Positions 49,704 to 60,678 of a DNA stretch of 64,000 nt are shown here, in pieces. This stretch comes from Saccharomyces paradoxus. Its lineage: Eukaryota > Ascomycota > Saccharomycetes > Saccharomycetales > Saccharomycetaceae. Below the pieces are notes generated by a model. It was not told where the DNA came from. It saw nothing but the letters and a program-made list of their open reading frames with translations, and did no database searches. Location of the stretch: NCBI RefSeq assembly GCF_002079055.1, contig NC_047500.1, positions 248,001 through 312,000 of the forward strand, read 5' to 3'. The position numbers and the translations under genes are program-made. The stretch's first letter is position 1, and each line of letters opens with the position of its first letter.

Positions 49704-50699
49704 TTAAAGTATTACACACTTTGATTTCTTTTTCTTCTTTTCGTTTCTTGTCTTTTGTTTGGCTTGTTTGTTGTGATGACCATTTGAGACCATCTTACTA
49801 CCTTTGCCTTTTGACAGCCCGTGAGTTTTGTCTCTTTGTTCTTTTTTTGTAGGCTTAATATTAAGAGCTTCCTTCTCCTGCTGTAGATTGACCTTCGGAA
49901 GGGTACTATCTGTACTATTATTATGGTGTGGTTGCTGTTTTTGTTCTCGAATATTTTTATCTCCATTTGTGTTGGTTGTTGCAGTCGTTAATTCATCAGT
50001 TAGGGTATGATTTGCCGATTTTTGGTTAGTGGATTCTGGTTCGTAAATAGCGTACCTCACTGCCTGCTCAAAAACTTCCCGTACACCTGCTTGGGTAGCA
50101 GCTGAACATTCAGTATAGCCCATAAACCCACATCTTTGCACGAGTTCATCTATTTCTTCTTGAGACACGTAATCAGAGTTTGTTTCTTGCAATTTTTTCT
50201 GAGTTGCCGGATCATCTCTTAAGTCACTTTTGGTACCTACCAATAAAATTGGGTACTTCCCTAATTTAGTGTAAAGAGAGGTACCTTCAATATTGGAAGT
50301 CTGCTTTAGTTCAGGTAGCCATTTTTCTGTGACATTGGCAAAACTAGCATGTTCACTTACCGAGAAACATATTAAAAAGATATCAGTTTGGGGGTAACAT
50401 AACGGTCTTAAACGATCGTAATCTTCCTGTCCTGCAGTGTCCCATAAATTGATTTTATATAGTTTTCTGTCTGTAGTTGGTGAAGAACTGGCAGATGAAA
50501 GTGATCCTCTTTTATCATCACCCTTGTCAAGCTCTAAGGGGCCATTTGCAGTTACGTTAGGGATAGCTATCGTAGTAGAATAGTTATCAAAAACCGTTGG
50601 AACGTAGTCTGTTGGGAACGAATTGGTAGTATATGATATCAGTAGTGACGTTTTTCCTACTGCACCATCTCCAATTATCACACACTTAATGGACCTCAT
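49704..50699 (-). CDS. RHO5: Rho5, Rac-like small GTPase
   Basis: Rho5 is the yeast Rac-like GTPase acting in cell-wall stress, oxidative stress and mitophagy signalling, with the Dck1-Lmo1 exchange factor. The 331-residue length equals S. cerevisiae. G motifs are GDGAVGKTS at 10-18, switch I TVFDNYSTT, DTAGQEDYDRLRP near 88-100, GTKSDLR near 155 and ECSAATQ near 199. An insert of about 28 residues, serine-rich, lies between switch I and switch II, and a long hydrophilic region (about 220-320) precedes the tail. The C-terminus KKKKKSKCVIL is a polybasic CaaX box for geranylgeranylation and plasma-membrane binding. Confidence 0.95.
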   Translation of the reverse strand: MRSIKCVIIGDGAVGKTSLLISYTTNSFPTDYVPTVFDNYSTTIAIPNVTANGPLELDKGDDKRGSLSSASSSPTTDRKLYKINLWDTAGQEDYDRLRPLCYPQTDIFLICFSVSEHASFANVTEKWLPELKQTSNIEGTSLYTKLGKYPILLVGTKSDLRDDPATQKKLQETNSDYVSQEEIDELVQRCGFMGYTECSAATQAGVREVFEQAVRYAIYEPESTNQKSANHTLTDELTTATTNTNGDKNIREQKQQPHHNNSTDSTLPKVNLQQEKEALNIKPTKKEQRDKTHGLSKGKGSKMVSNGHHNKQAKQKTRNEKKKKKSKCVIL

Positions 50700-50984
50700 C
50701 GGAATTCTTAGTATACTATATTATATTTAATAAATAGATTGGTGTGCGCTTTGCGGGTGCTACCTGTCTTGTATGTCACCACTCTTCTATGCTATCCAAC
50801 ACGATATTCTGGATATTGTCTCGTGCAATTGACCGAAAAATAAGTGAATGTTCCAACCCTCTTGAATACAATGATGAGTTAAGGATCGTGCTTTTGTTAG
50901 TTGGTGGATCGGCCGTACGTGTTTAGTGAGGGTACTATTTAAACTTACTTTAAATAGCAAAATAGGAAAAGCTACGAAAAACTG

Positions 50985-50989
<5 letters not shown>

Positions 50990-51030
<41 letters not shown>

Positions 51031-51031
51031 A
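50990..51031 (+). repeat. Long poly(dA:dT) tract
   Basis: Twenty-eight A residues, one G, then thirteen more A. Such tracts exclude nucleosomes and mark promoters in yeast. It lies about 290 bp upstream of RHO5. Confidence 0.9.
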
Positions 51032-52468
51032 GGAGAAACTATGATTGCCAGTATTCGTAAGAACAAAGATGGAAGAGAAAGAGGACGAAATATCAAGAAA
51101 GAAAAGAAGGGAAGAAGGTGTTCAAGTAATCATATGCTTAACTGCCTGCATAAGGGCCTTCCTCAATTATTCACCTCATCGTATTCGTTTTAACCCGTTA
51201 CGTAACTGCCTTGACCAAGAAGCGTAATGAAAATTTTGAGCGGAGGCCGAAACGATTTTTTTTTTTTTGCTTTAGTCCAGATAATAACCTTTTATAATCT
51301 TCTTATTAGGGGGGGAGACCGGCCTACCCTCTCAGAAGCTCCCGCATGCCCGAATAAAAGCCAAGACCGAAAGCAATCGCGCAGGATAATTTTCCGGTTT
51401 GCTCTCACTACAGCTTTGGCGTAGATGCAGATCTGGTGCTGAAAGAGAGGGGGAGGGCCGGAACGAAAGAGTCAGGGGAGAGAAAGGCCCGGGCGTCGGA
51501 GAACAGAACCACTTTTGCCACATCTTAATTTTTAGCTATTTGTTTCTCCGGGCTTGTATGGCACATTGAAAAAATCCTGCTGTTTTCCATTATCTGGTCA
51601 TCATTCACCAATGTAGAGAGCCTAGCCCTTGAGAAATAAGATAAGGCCTTTGGTTAGCGTATTCGAAATTGAGCGCTGTGAAATGAAAAGCGCTTGTTTG
51701 ACATCTTTACGTTGCTGCCTATCTACTACCATTTGCATCTTGATCTATGTCTTGTTTAAGGAAACTTCGGATAATTATTCTTCAAGGAGCAGATGCTGGA
51801 AAAATGAAATCAAAGAAAAAATATAATGAAACTCAACCATCCTCGAAAGTCTTTCCTTCTTTTTTCACGTGCTGCGCTGAGGTAAGCAGCAGTACATGGC
51901 AGGAAGAAAATCGGAGAGTTGTGGCCGCGACATCTGACAAACAATCCTCAGGCAAATGTAGGACTGTACATGAAAGGCTGCGTCAGTCAATGTCATGAAA
52001 GGCCGGCCCGCATGAATTAGAAGTAGACCAGAAAAAAAAAATGAAAATTCCTTGTCTGGCAACACGCATGAAGATGCACTGCGTCATCTTAAATGACATC
52101 ACGATGATAAACCTTTCGCTGATGACGCTTAGGATTTGGCTAAGGGGCCTGCTATCGTACTAGCTCAAATTCTTGCGGTTCTACATGCTCAGGTAATTCG
52201 AGTAAAACGATGGACGTCGCTATACTAGAACCGACATAAAAAAAATAAGGCAAAGTCCTTTTCATACAATGGCTTTTATTTATGGTACGCGTGAAGATAG
52301 TTGCGGCAGCACTAACATAATTGTCTTGTAGAACTGTAACATTGCGTACGTAACTGTAACGGGATTACGTTATTTTAATGTCACTGATAAATTCTCTTGA
52401 TTTTGTTACTTTTCATTGCTTCTTTTGAATCTAATCCCTCACGGTTTTAACAAGACTGTTTTTTAGTA

Positions 52469-52480
52469 ACATCCATACAT
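52469..52480 (+). promoter_or_regulatory. Rap1 site of the RPS3 promoter
   Basis: ACATCCATACAT fits the ribosomal-protein-gene Rap1 consensus ACAYCCRTACAY and lies about 240 bp upstream of the RPS3 start, the usual distance and context. Rap1 recruits Fhl1/Ifh1 and Sfp1 to ribosomal protein genes. Confidence 0.75.
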
Positions 52481-52722
52481 TTTCAAAAATAATGTTCTTG
52501 CCACAATGTTTTTTTTTACGGGAAAAAATTTCCTAATTCTTAGAAGGGACGCCGCGAGCCATTTGCAATGAGCAGTGGGAAATTTTCCAAATCAATGCTG
52601 CTCTTTGAAATACAAACAGCATTTTTGCATACATTTTAAGAATGTTTTAGTTTATAGATGTTTTCATATTAGTTTTTGAGTGTTGAAAAACTGAAAATAA
52701 AACCAGCAAACAAACTACAAAT

Positions 52723-53445
52723 ATGGTCGCTTTAATCTCCAAGAAAAGAAAGCTAGTCGCTGACGGTGTCTTCTACGCTGAATTGAACGAATTCTTCACC
52801 AGAGAATTAGCTGAAGAAGGTTACTCCGGTGTTGAAGTCCGTGTCACTCCAACCAAGACCGAAGTCATCATTAGAGCTACCAGAACTCAAGACGTTTTGG
52901 GTGAAAATGGTAGAAGAATCAACGAATTAACTCTATTGGTTCAAAAGAGATTCAAGTACGCTCCAGGTACTATTGTCTTATATGCTGAAAGAGTTCAAGA
53001 CCGTGGTTTGTCTGCTGTCGCTCAAGCTGAATCTATGAAGTTCAAATTGTTGAACGGTTTGGCTATCAGAAGAGCTGCTTACGGTGTCGTCAGATACGTT
53101 ATGGAATCCGGCGCTAAGGGTTGTGAAGTTGTCGTTTCTGGTAAATTAAGAGCTGCCAGAGCTAAGGCTATGAAATTTGCTGACGGTTTCTTGATTCACT
53201 CCGGTCAACCAGTCAACGACTTCATTGACACTGCTACTAGACACGTCTTGATGAGACAAGGTGTTTTGGGTATCAAGGTCAAGATTATGAGAGACCCAGC
53301 TAAGAGCAGAACTGGTCCAAAGGCTTTGCCAGATGCTGTCACCATCATTGAACCAAAGGAAGAAGAACCAATTCTTGCTCCATCCGTCAAGGACTACAGA
53401 CCAGCTGAAGAAACCGAAGCTCAAGCTGAACCAGTTGAAGCTTAG
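52723..53445 (+). CDS. RPS3: Rps3, 40S ribosomal protein uS3
   Basis: Rps3 sits at the mRNA entry channel of the 40S subunit and takes part in scanning, quality control and, in other reports, DNA repair nicking. The 240 residues match S. cerevisiae. A type 2 KH domain lies at about 21-92 with the GxxG loop in [12 protein letters not shown], followed by the S3 C-terminal domain (about 105-190) and an acidic tail. Codon usage is extremely biased, as for all ribosomal protein genes. No intron is present. It converges on MRPL22 with about 280 bp between the stops. Confidence 0.97.
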
Positions 53446-53579
53446 ATTTAATTATTACATAAATAAACTATAAGTACAATAATTCTTTCTATTCTAGTTC
53501 ATTGAATTGTTCCGGCTTTTTTATTATTGTTGCCTTCGGTTAGGTGGGTGAGTTAAGGCAGTACGTTTGGGATAGTTGT

Positions 53580-53587
53580 TATTTACA
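53580..53587 (-). promoter_or_regulatory. Puf3-type 3' UTR motif of MRPL22
   Basis: TGTAAATA on the minus strand, about 137 bases after the MRPL22 stop. As with MRPL19, this is the binding core of Puf3, which governs mitochondrial-ribosome mRNAs. The preferred C at the -2 position is absent. Confidence 0.5.
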
Positions 53588-53723
53588 GAATCACAATATT
53601 ATATAATCGAAAAGAAAAGTTTTGCACAAAAAAATTGTGAATATGGGTAAAGGAGTGAGTAACAGTACTTTTTCTTTGGCTTTCAGGATGGCTTCTCAAA
53701 TATAAAAGAGTTCACTATCCTTT

Positions 53724-55115
<1,392 letters not shown>

Positions 55116-57050
55116 TCATATAATTTCCCTTAAGAACCCCTGTGAATTATTCTGAACTGAACTTCTCTCATCATTTGAGACATTGTTATCTAACCCATGT
55201 CCGAGCCGTATTGAATTTGAAGATAGAGTAGAGAAACCGCCTTGGGTAGAGGAACCCAATGATGAATATGTAAATGAAGAGCCATAGGAAAACCTGTTTT
55301 CCGGGTCAATAAAATTACTTCGCATATTTTGTGAAGAACCATTCATGGATGTAGCATTTCTTGGTGGTGGTACTGGGGGAGGAGCTCCCCTTGCCTTAAA
55401 ATTAAATTCGTTGCTGAACGGATTGTTGGTGGAAGCAACCTCAATGTTTGCCTGCTGGGATCTAGAATCTTGAGCTTGAAGTGACGCCTTCCTTGCTTGG
55501 GCTGTTGTCGGGAATCCTGTCCTGCGCCCAATTTCGTGACAGAAAGAATCGGTTTCCTTAAATTCCCTCTTTGCTTTTCTTTTCCTAAGCAACATGAACC
55601 AAACTACTAGCGCACATATAAGAATACCACCAACGCTTCCCACCACACTTCCTACAATGGTGCCAGTATTTGACTTTGAAGTGTCTTGATTTTGATTATT
55701 ATCCAAACTGCCATCCAGCCAGTGCTGATAAAAGGACATGTCTGCAGTGATTGTTGAAGATGGAGCGGAAAATGAGGTAACCTCGCTTTTGGCAACTGCT
55801 ATGGTTGTAGGTAATCCCGTTACGAATGTTGTAGAGGAGTCAGTAATATCATATGCTTGGGTATAGAAATAATAAATAGTTTTTGAGTCTTCGGAGCTTG
55901 AAACAGCTGCAGTATTGTAAGCTTGACTGGATGTTGGTATGGGAGACGTGGAAGTCGCACTAGTGCTGGGCACTTGAGAGGTGAGTGATATACTGCTGCT
56001 AGAAGTAGAGAGTGTTGACTGAAGAGGATGCGTCCCCAAGTAGGCACCTGTTGTATCATCTGACGATGACGATGATGAAGGGCGGTTTGGAAATGACGTA
56101 CTGCTGGATATTCTACTAGAAACTAACTTTGGCATGGAAATCGTACTTTTAGAACTAGTCAACACTGTCGAGGATGAATCCGATAAATTGAGCTTGGATG
56201 ATTTACCTGTGATGGAAAAATCGGTCGTTGAAGAAAGGAATGATGTGTAAACCGATGTGGATGTATTTCGATCGGAACTTGACAACGTGGTGTCTTTATT
56301 TGATGTTGTAGAAGGCAACGAAATTGCTGAAAACCAAGTTGATGAGAGATCTGACGTGGCACTGATTTGGGACGAAGTTGTAGATATAGAAGACAAGTAT
56401 GTGTAACTGGGGGATACAGCGGTAGGTGTTGAAGGTGAAAAAATAGATGAACTGCTGTCGAGCGAAAACATTTTAGTGTCTGAATATGGTGAAGATGGTG
56501 ATAATGAAGATGAAGACAACATAAGAGATGATGACCATGATGATGACAACGATGACCATGATGATGACAACGATGACCATGATAATGGCTGCGATGTTGT
56601 TGATGGTGATAATGTTGATGTTGACGATGCCGATCTCGACGGTATTGACAACGTTGACGATGTTAATGACGTCGATGAAAGAATGGACAAGGATGGTGTA
56701 ATTATTGAGTATGATGCGGTGGTTGGATCATATTGGGAGCTTCCCGAATCTTGCTCGCTCGATGAACTGCTGACGGTAGATGATACTAAAGTATTTGTCG
56801 AAGACACAGCGAAGGACATATACAAGGTCTCATCAGAAGTCAAGCTTGGAGAATAATATGCAGAACTAACTGTACTGGAAACAGGGGGTAATGAAGTCAG
56901 GCTCCCCTGTTGGGGTATTAATGTCGAAGTAGATGTGAAGGCAGCATCCGTTGATGACGAAATCTGACTGCTACTCGGTTCCCTGAATGACAGAGATATC
57001 GTATCGGATTCTCCAAAGGACACCTTCCCGATGGTACTATTGGAATTCAT
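55116..57050 (-). CDS. TDA7: Tda7, serine-rich single-span membrane protein (vacuolar)
   Basis: Tda7 is a membrane protein of unknown function, reported at the vacuole; its mutant is topoisomerase-I-damage sensitive. The product has 644 residues against about 636 in S. cerevisiae. The first 440 residues are S/T-rich (over half Ser and Thr) with short repeats such as [13 protein letters not shown], consistent with an O-mannosylated stalk on the luminal side. One membrane span lies at about 464-487 ([21 protein letters not shown]), followed by RKRKAKR as a stop-transfer. The cytoplasmic tail carries proline motifs ([12 protein letters not shown]) that could bind SH3 or WW domains. There is no clear N-terminal signal peptide, so the span itself may act as signal-anchor. 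Confidence 0.9.
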   Translation of the reverse strand: MNSNSTIGKVSFGESDTISLSFREPSSSQISSSTDAAFTSTSTLIPQQGSLTSLPPVSSTVSSAYYSPSLTSDETLYMSFAVSSTNTLVSSTVSSSSSEQDSGSSQYDPTTASYSIITPSLSILSSTSLTSSTLSIPSRSASSTSTLSPSTTSQPLSWSSLSSSWSSLSSSWSSSLMLSSSSLSPSSPYSDTKMFSLDSSSSIFSPSTPTAVSPSYTYLSSISTTSSQISATSDLSSTWFSAISLPSTTSNKDTTLSSSDRNTSTSVYTSFLSSTTDFSITGKSSKLNLSDSSSTVLTSSKSTISMPKLVSSRISSSTSFPNRPSSSSSSDDTTGAYLGTHPLQSTLSTSSSSISLTSQVPSTSATSTSPIPTSSQAYNTAAVSSSEDSKTIYYFYTQAYDITDSSTTFVTGLPTTIAVAKSEVTSFSAPSSTITADMSFYQHWLDGSLDNNQNQDTSKSNTGTIVGSVVGSVGGILICALVVWFMLLRKRKAKREFKETDSFCHEIGRRTGFPTTAQARKASLQAQDSRSQQANIEVASTNNPFSNEFNFKARGAPPPVPPPRNATSMNGSSQNMRSNFIDPENRFSYGSSFTYSSLGSSTQGGFSTLSSNSIRLGHGLDNNVSNDERSSVQNNSQGFLREII

Positions 57051-57468
57051 ACGATGGCCAAAATAAAGATTTTATCCAACTTTTTTTTGGGTTTCCTTCA
57101 GATATCGACGGATGGGGATGGGAATACTAAATAGGCGTCTTAAGCGAAAGTGTGTCAACAAGCAGTCCAAAAAATGGATCAATACTGTTCTGGTACCTTT
57201 TTTTAGTGTGTAGTTTAGTATTTAATGGGCTTACAGCGACCTCTCTTGGATTACGAATATGCGAACTGCGACTTTAGATCTTGTTTACCTCATTTCTCTC
57301 TGCTTTTTTTTTTTCCGTGCGCACTCCCCGTGCCTTGATAAGCAATTATGGAAAAAATAAAAATAGCAGCAATTGGTTACATTGTATATATAGAACATGA
57401 ATGATTAAATAATTTACAAGCGAAATAATCGCGTTACATACGTGGCTTATACACTTGGTTCACGCTGA
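57051..57468. other. TDA7 promoter and NOP13 3' region
   Basis: 418 bp, no gene. A T-run at about 57305-57315 and mixed-composition sequence; I see no recognised motif. Confidence 0.35.
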
Positions 57469-58680
57469 CTAGTCAAACTTCACTTTCTTACCTTGCGATG
57501 GGACAATAGCTGCAGAACCTCTTTGGGCGGTGGCTAAAGCTACGCTACTCTTAGTACGATTATTGGAATCTACGGGTGGACGTCTGTTGGCGTTGGACCG
57601 CTTGTATTCGGATTTGTTTCCACTATCCTGTCTCGGACGATCGTATCCTCTGTCGTTGGAGATATCAAATGATGGGGACTTGTCGTTGGTAACATTTTCA
57701 ACCTTCTTACGAACTTGTCTTTTACTTCTATCTTCACCGTATTCCATTCTCAATGGTCTTCCGGCAATTTTTCTACAACTTTTATCCTTTAATGCATTAG
57801 TAGATCCTTCTTCGTTCTTGAAGTCGATAAATGCGAACCCTTTACATTTACCGCTATCTTCGAATGTTGCCATACGGATTTTCACGATATCACCACAATG
57901 TTGAAAGTGTTTTCTTAACAAATCATCCGTGACATCGAATGACAAATTACCGACAAATAAAATTCTTGAAGGTGGGTTTTTGGACATGGCAACTAAATCG
58001 TCTTTGTCTGGCCTACCTGAATAATTCTCGGAGTCCTTGATTAGCATATTTCTTCCGTTTAAATGAGATTCAGATAACTCCAAGACCGCTTTCAGTTGCT
58101 CGGCGTTCTTGAAGAACATGTAGCAAAATCCTTTATTTTTCATAGAGTTGGAGTTCTTGGCAGCAACACGTGGCATGGATAACCTGGTTATATCTTGTTC
58201 GGTGACTCTGCTTCTTTCATCTTCATTGTCTTTCGTTTTAGCAATAAAAAACCTGACTAAATCATCCTTTGTGGTGTCAAAGGATAAATTACCAATCCAA
58301 ACACCGTATTTATTTTCATCTTTCTTCTTTTTTGTTATAGCCTCGCCAGATGTATTTCCTGTTACAGCATCAGTTTTGGATTCATCACCCTGGGCGTCTT
58401 CCTCAGAAGCACCAGATTTTTTCTTTTCAGCATCCTCTTTGTATTCCTCGATAGACTTAGGGTCGATGTTATACTTTGCGTTTAACTCTTCTAGAGTAAC
58501 TTTCCCTCTTCTCAAAAGACGCTTCTGTTTTTTTGACAGGGGAATGGAGCTTTTCAAATCAATCTCAATTTCATCTTCAGCTTTTCTCTTTTTTGTTGGA
58601 TCGAGCAAAGCCTTCTTGACTTGTTCCTCGTTATCCTTTTTCATAACAACATCTTCTTTCGACGTTTGTGTTTCTGACAT
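57469..58680 (-). CDS. NOP13: Nop13, nucleolar protein with two RRMs
   Basis: Nop13 is a nucleolar RNA-binding protein found in preribosomal complexes and related to Nsr1 (nucleolin-like). The 403-residue length equals S. cerevisiae. The N-terminal 120 residues are charged, with KRKAEDE and SKKQKRLLRRGKV as nuclear signals. RRM1 spans about 126-210 (GVWIGNLSFDTTKDDL, GFCYMFF) and RRM2 about 238-315 (ILFVGNLSFDVTDDLL, GFAFIDF). The C-terminal region is basic with R/S/N-rich composition. PAC and RRPE motifs lie upstream in the arrangement shared by ribosome-biogenesis genes. Confidence 0.94.
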   Translation of the reverse strand: MSETQTSKEDVVMKKDNEEQVKKALLDPTKKRKAEDEIEIDLKSSIPLSKKQKRLLRRGKVTLEELNAKYNIDPKSIEEYKEDAEKKKSGASEEDAQGDESKTDAVTGNTSGEAITKKKKDENKYGVWIGNLSFDTTKDDLVRFFIAKTKDNEDERSRVTEQDITRLSMPRVAAKNSNSMKNKGFCYMFFKNAEQLKAVLELSESHLNGRNMLIKDSENYSGRPDKDDLVAMSKNPPSRILFVGNLSFDVTDDLLRKHFQHCGDIVKIRMATFEDSGKCKGFAFIDFKNEEGSTNALKDKSCRKIAGRPLRMEYGEDRSKRQVRKKVENVTNDKSPSFDISNDRGYDRPRQDSGNKSEYKRSNANRRPPVDSNNRTKSSVALATAQRGSAAIVPSQGKKVKFD

Positions 58681-59010
58681 CCTATCTTAAATTATAGAGA
58701 ACTATTTGGTTAGATTAATATTCTGTGGGAGAAAGGACCTCTCTATGTGTTTTGTCAAATTTATCATGTATGCTCATCGCAATTTTTTTTTCTAGACTGA
58801 AAAATTTCAGTTTTCTGCATTTCAACGGTAAACGTGACTCCTACAGAATTTTCTAAGTAAAGGCGTGCAAGCGTGGTTGAAACACAAGCATGTGCCTGCG
58901 ATAAGAGTGTGATTCCCGCATTGGAATTTGCATACGGCATGGTATTGTTATTAGTACATAGGTAAATATGGCGTATATATCATATATTTAGATATTTTTC
59001 CAGATCGTTT
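58681..59010. other. NOP13 promoter and MDG1 3' region
   Basis: 330 bp. The NOP13-proximal part carries the PAC and RRPE elements listed separately; the remainder is 3' sequence of MDG1 with no gene. Confidence 0.5.
58773..58808 (-). promoter_or_regulatory. PAC and RRPE elements upstream of NOP13
   Basis: The plus strand reads CTCATCGC at 58773-58780, an exact PAC (GCGATGAG) on the gene strand. The block TGAAAAATTTC at 58798-58808 is an RRPE. They lie about 95-130 bp upstream of the NOP13 start, the classic ribosome-biogenesis arrangement. Confidence 0.75.
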
Positions 59011-60108
59011 TCACTTCAAAAACTGAGCCAACTTCTTAAAGAACCCTCCCTTTTTGGCAGGGCTTTTTTGGACGTCTTTATTTGGTAGTCCTTTCGCGCC
59101 GCTAGATTTTGCAGCCCTGGTAGCTCTCTCAACTTCAATTTTTTTTGTGGCAGAGGCTGGAGGGCCTTGTTTTGTCTCGAAAGTCTGGCTCTCAGCTACA
59201 ACTTTGCCGATTGATTTCCCGGGGATCTCCTTGACAATGCTTGTAATTGAGCCTGCAGGTACTTTCTCTTCGGGGCTCTCAATTTTAGCGGCTTCATTTG
59301 ATGGCTTCTTGTTTTGGATATCTAAAACTACTGCTCCTGTACTTGTATCGGCGTCCTCATCGGCGCCCTTATTTTCCTCCTCCTCCTCTTCTTCCTTTTC
59401 AAGCTCTTCAGCAGAAAGTTCATATAATCTGGACTCAGAAGATTGCGTCTTGCCCAAGCCATCGGTAATATATCCCTCACTCTTAACCAAGGTAACTTTA
59501 GGATGTTTTTCTTCATATGGCCTAACCGCTTTTTCCTCGTTTACACCAACATTATTCTCAATTATAGTCGTAGTGCCGCTTAAGCCATCTGCATTCTTGC
59601 CCGTTTTGTTCACCTGCTGCGCTTCATCTTCGCTATCGGGCAATTCAATTACTTCCTGGGAAAATATCGACCTTTCCCCTGTTTCTTTATTTGTCTTGAT
59701 TACTCTCTTAATCTTGAATTTTCTTAATTTCGCACGTTTTTCAGCTTCTGCTTCAATTAATGAAGTATTTTTTGAGACTGCTAATCCGGCACTTTCAGGA
59801 ACCAGCATGCCAGTACCATTTCCGTATTGCCTTTTTACGTCTTCTTCAGTGATAAAGTTGTTTTCTACTCCCGCATCGGTGGTCACCTTGTAATCTTTAT
59901 TTGGCAGCCACTGACCATCGACGATAAACTTGAAAGAGACCTCGTTGTCAGGGCTATCAAACTTTACTGGCAGCGTTATTTCGAAAGCACCACTGGGGTC
60001 CTTCACCATTGGTAAAGTACCTTTCCAATCGTCGAACGCGCCCGTCAGAATAACTGTTTCGGGACCCTTGGGCCATTTGAACGTAAATTGAGGTAGGTTC
60101 GATTGCAT
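59011..60108 (-). CDS. MDG1: Mdg1, plasma-membrane pheromone-signalling protein with glycogen-binding-like domain
   Basis: Mdg1 was found as a multicopy suppressor of G-protein beta-gamma defects in pheromone signalling; its paralogue Crp1 binds cruciform DNA. The product has 365 residues against about 366 in S. cerevisiae. An AMPK-type CBM48/E-set domain is clear at about 6-90 (FTFKWPKGPETVILTGAFDDW, VSFKFIVDGQW). The remaining three quarters are charged, E/K-rich and disordered, with acidic runs near 235-250 and a basic, lysine-rich end (KKGGFFKKLAQFLK) that forms an amphipathic helix and could bind membrane. Direct ligand binding by the domain is not shown here. Confidence 0.93.
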   Translation of the reverse strand: MQSNLPQFTFKWPKGPETVILTGAFDDWKGTLPMVKDPSGAFEITLPVKFDSPDNEVSFKFIVDGQWLPNKDYKVTTDAGVENNFITEEDVKRQYGNGTGMLVPESAGLAVSKNTSLIEAEAEKRAKLRKFKIKRVIKTNKETGERSIFSQEVIELPDSEDEAQQVNKTGKNADGLSGTTTIIENNVGVNEEKAVRPYEEKHPKVTLVKSEGYITDGLGKTQSSESRLYELSAEELEKEEEEEEENKGADEDADTSTGAVVLDIQNKKPSNEAAKIESPEEKVPAGSITSIVKEIPGKSIGKVVAESQTFETKQGPPASATKKIEVERATRAAKSSGAKGLPNKDVQKSPAKKGGFFKKLAQFLK

Positions 60109-60678
60109 CTTTAAAATACTTCCCTTTAATAAAATCCTATTATGCTATGAAAGTTAAATATAATCAAGAGAAGCAAAAAATTATGTAATATAGAGGACAG
60201 AAGCTGTTTCTATATTACATAAAAGTCGGCCACCTTTTATTTTTTTTTAATTACAAGAGAGGGGGAGAATGATGGATGTAAAACCTTAACCATGTCGATG
60301 CAAGGGCTCCCACCCCAAAGTTCCTATCGGGCCCCTTCGCTTTGCTGCCCCAGATATTTTTACGGAAAAGGCCAGCCTTGCAGCATTTCACCCATGCCCT
60401 TACTTTGCTGGTATATATTCTGATCACCTTTTTTTCATTTTTAACACTTTTTTTTATTTTGTGCGGCGTCAACCCTACACAAAATAGGGCTTGTCTCTAG
60501 TATTTACATTTTGTACAAAAGTAAAGAAGATATGTAGTGGTCATTGAAAGTATCAATATTATTTGTGCTTGACTGGCAAATTTACAGTGGCAAAGTGGCT
60601 GGAATATTGCTGGTTGATATTCAGTGTGTTAAAGCAGCGTTATAGTTTCTTTTTCTTTGGCTTTCAGCGTTATTTCTT
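60109..60678. promoter_or_regulatory. Divergent MDG1/APC1 promoter region
   Basis: 570 bp between divergent genes, with T-runs at about 60239-60247 and 60427-60459 and a G+C-richer island at about 60295-60350. I recognise no specific site. The 73-codon minus-strand ORF at 60251-60472 is basic with no family features. Confidence 0.4.

Larger units (their letters stand above)
50700..52722. other. Large 2-kb gene-free region between RHO5 and RPS3
   Basis: The longest stretch without a supported gene here. Contents seen: a long poly-A tract (50990-51031), a purine-rich/G+C-rich block at about 51300-51500, a Cbf1-type CACGTG at 51867-51872, and a Rap1 site near RPS3. Short ORFs (60-83 codons) on both strands have no family features; S. 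cerevisiae has the dubious YNL179C here. The right half is the RPS3 promoter; the left third is the RHO5 promoter. The middle kilobase is unexplained. Confidence 0.5.

Noticed and set aside
52090-52210. Box C/D snoRNA-like pattern (GATGATAA .. CTGATGA) upstream of RPS3
   Set aside because: The C-box-like elements each have a mismatch, spacing to a CTGA box is not right and no terminal stem is evident.
56476-56856. 126-codon D/N/H-rich plus-strand ORF opposite TDA7
   Set aside because: It is the complement of the TDA7 serine repeats and has no independent support.
59054-59893. 279-codon plus-strand ORF opposite MDG1
   Set aside because: It mirrors the E/K-rich MDG1 frame, giving a serine/phenylalanine-rich product with no family features; MDG1 homology is clear.
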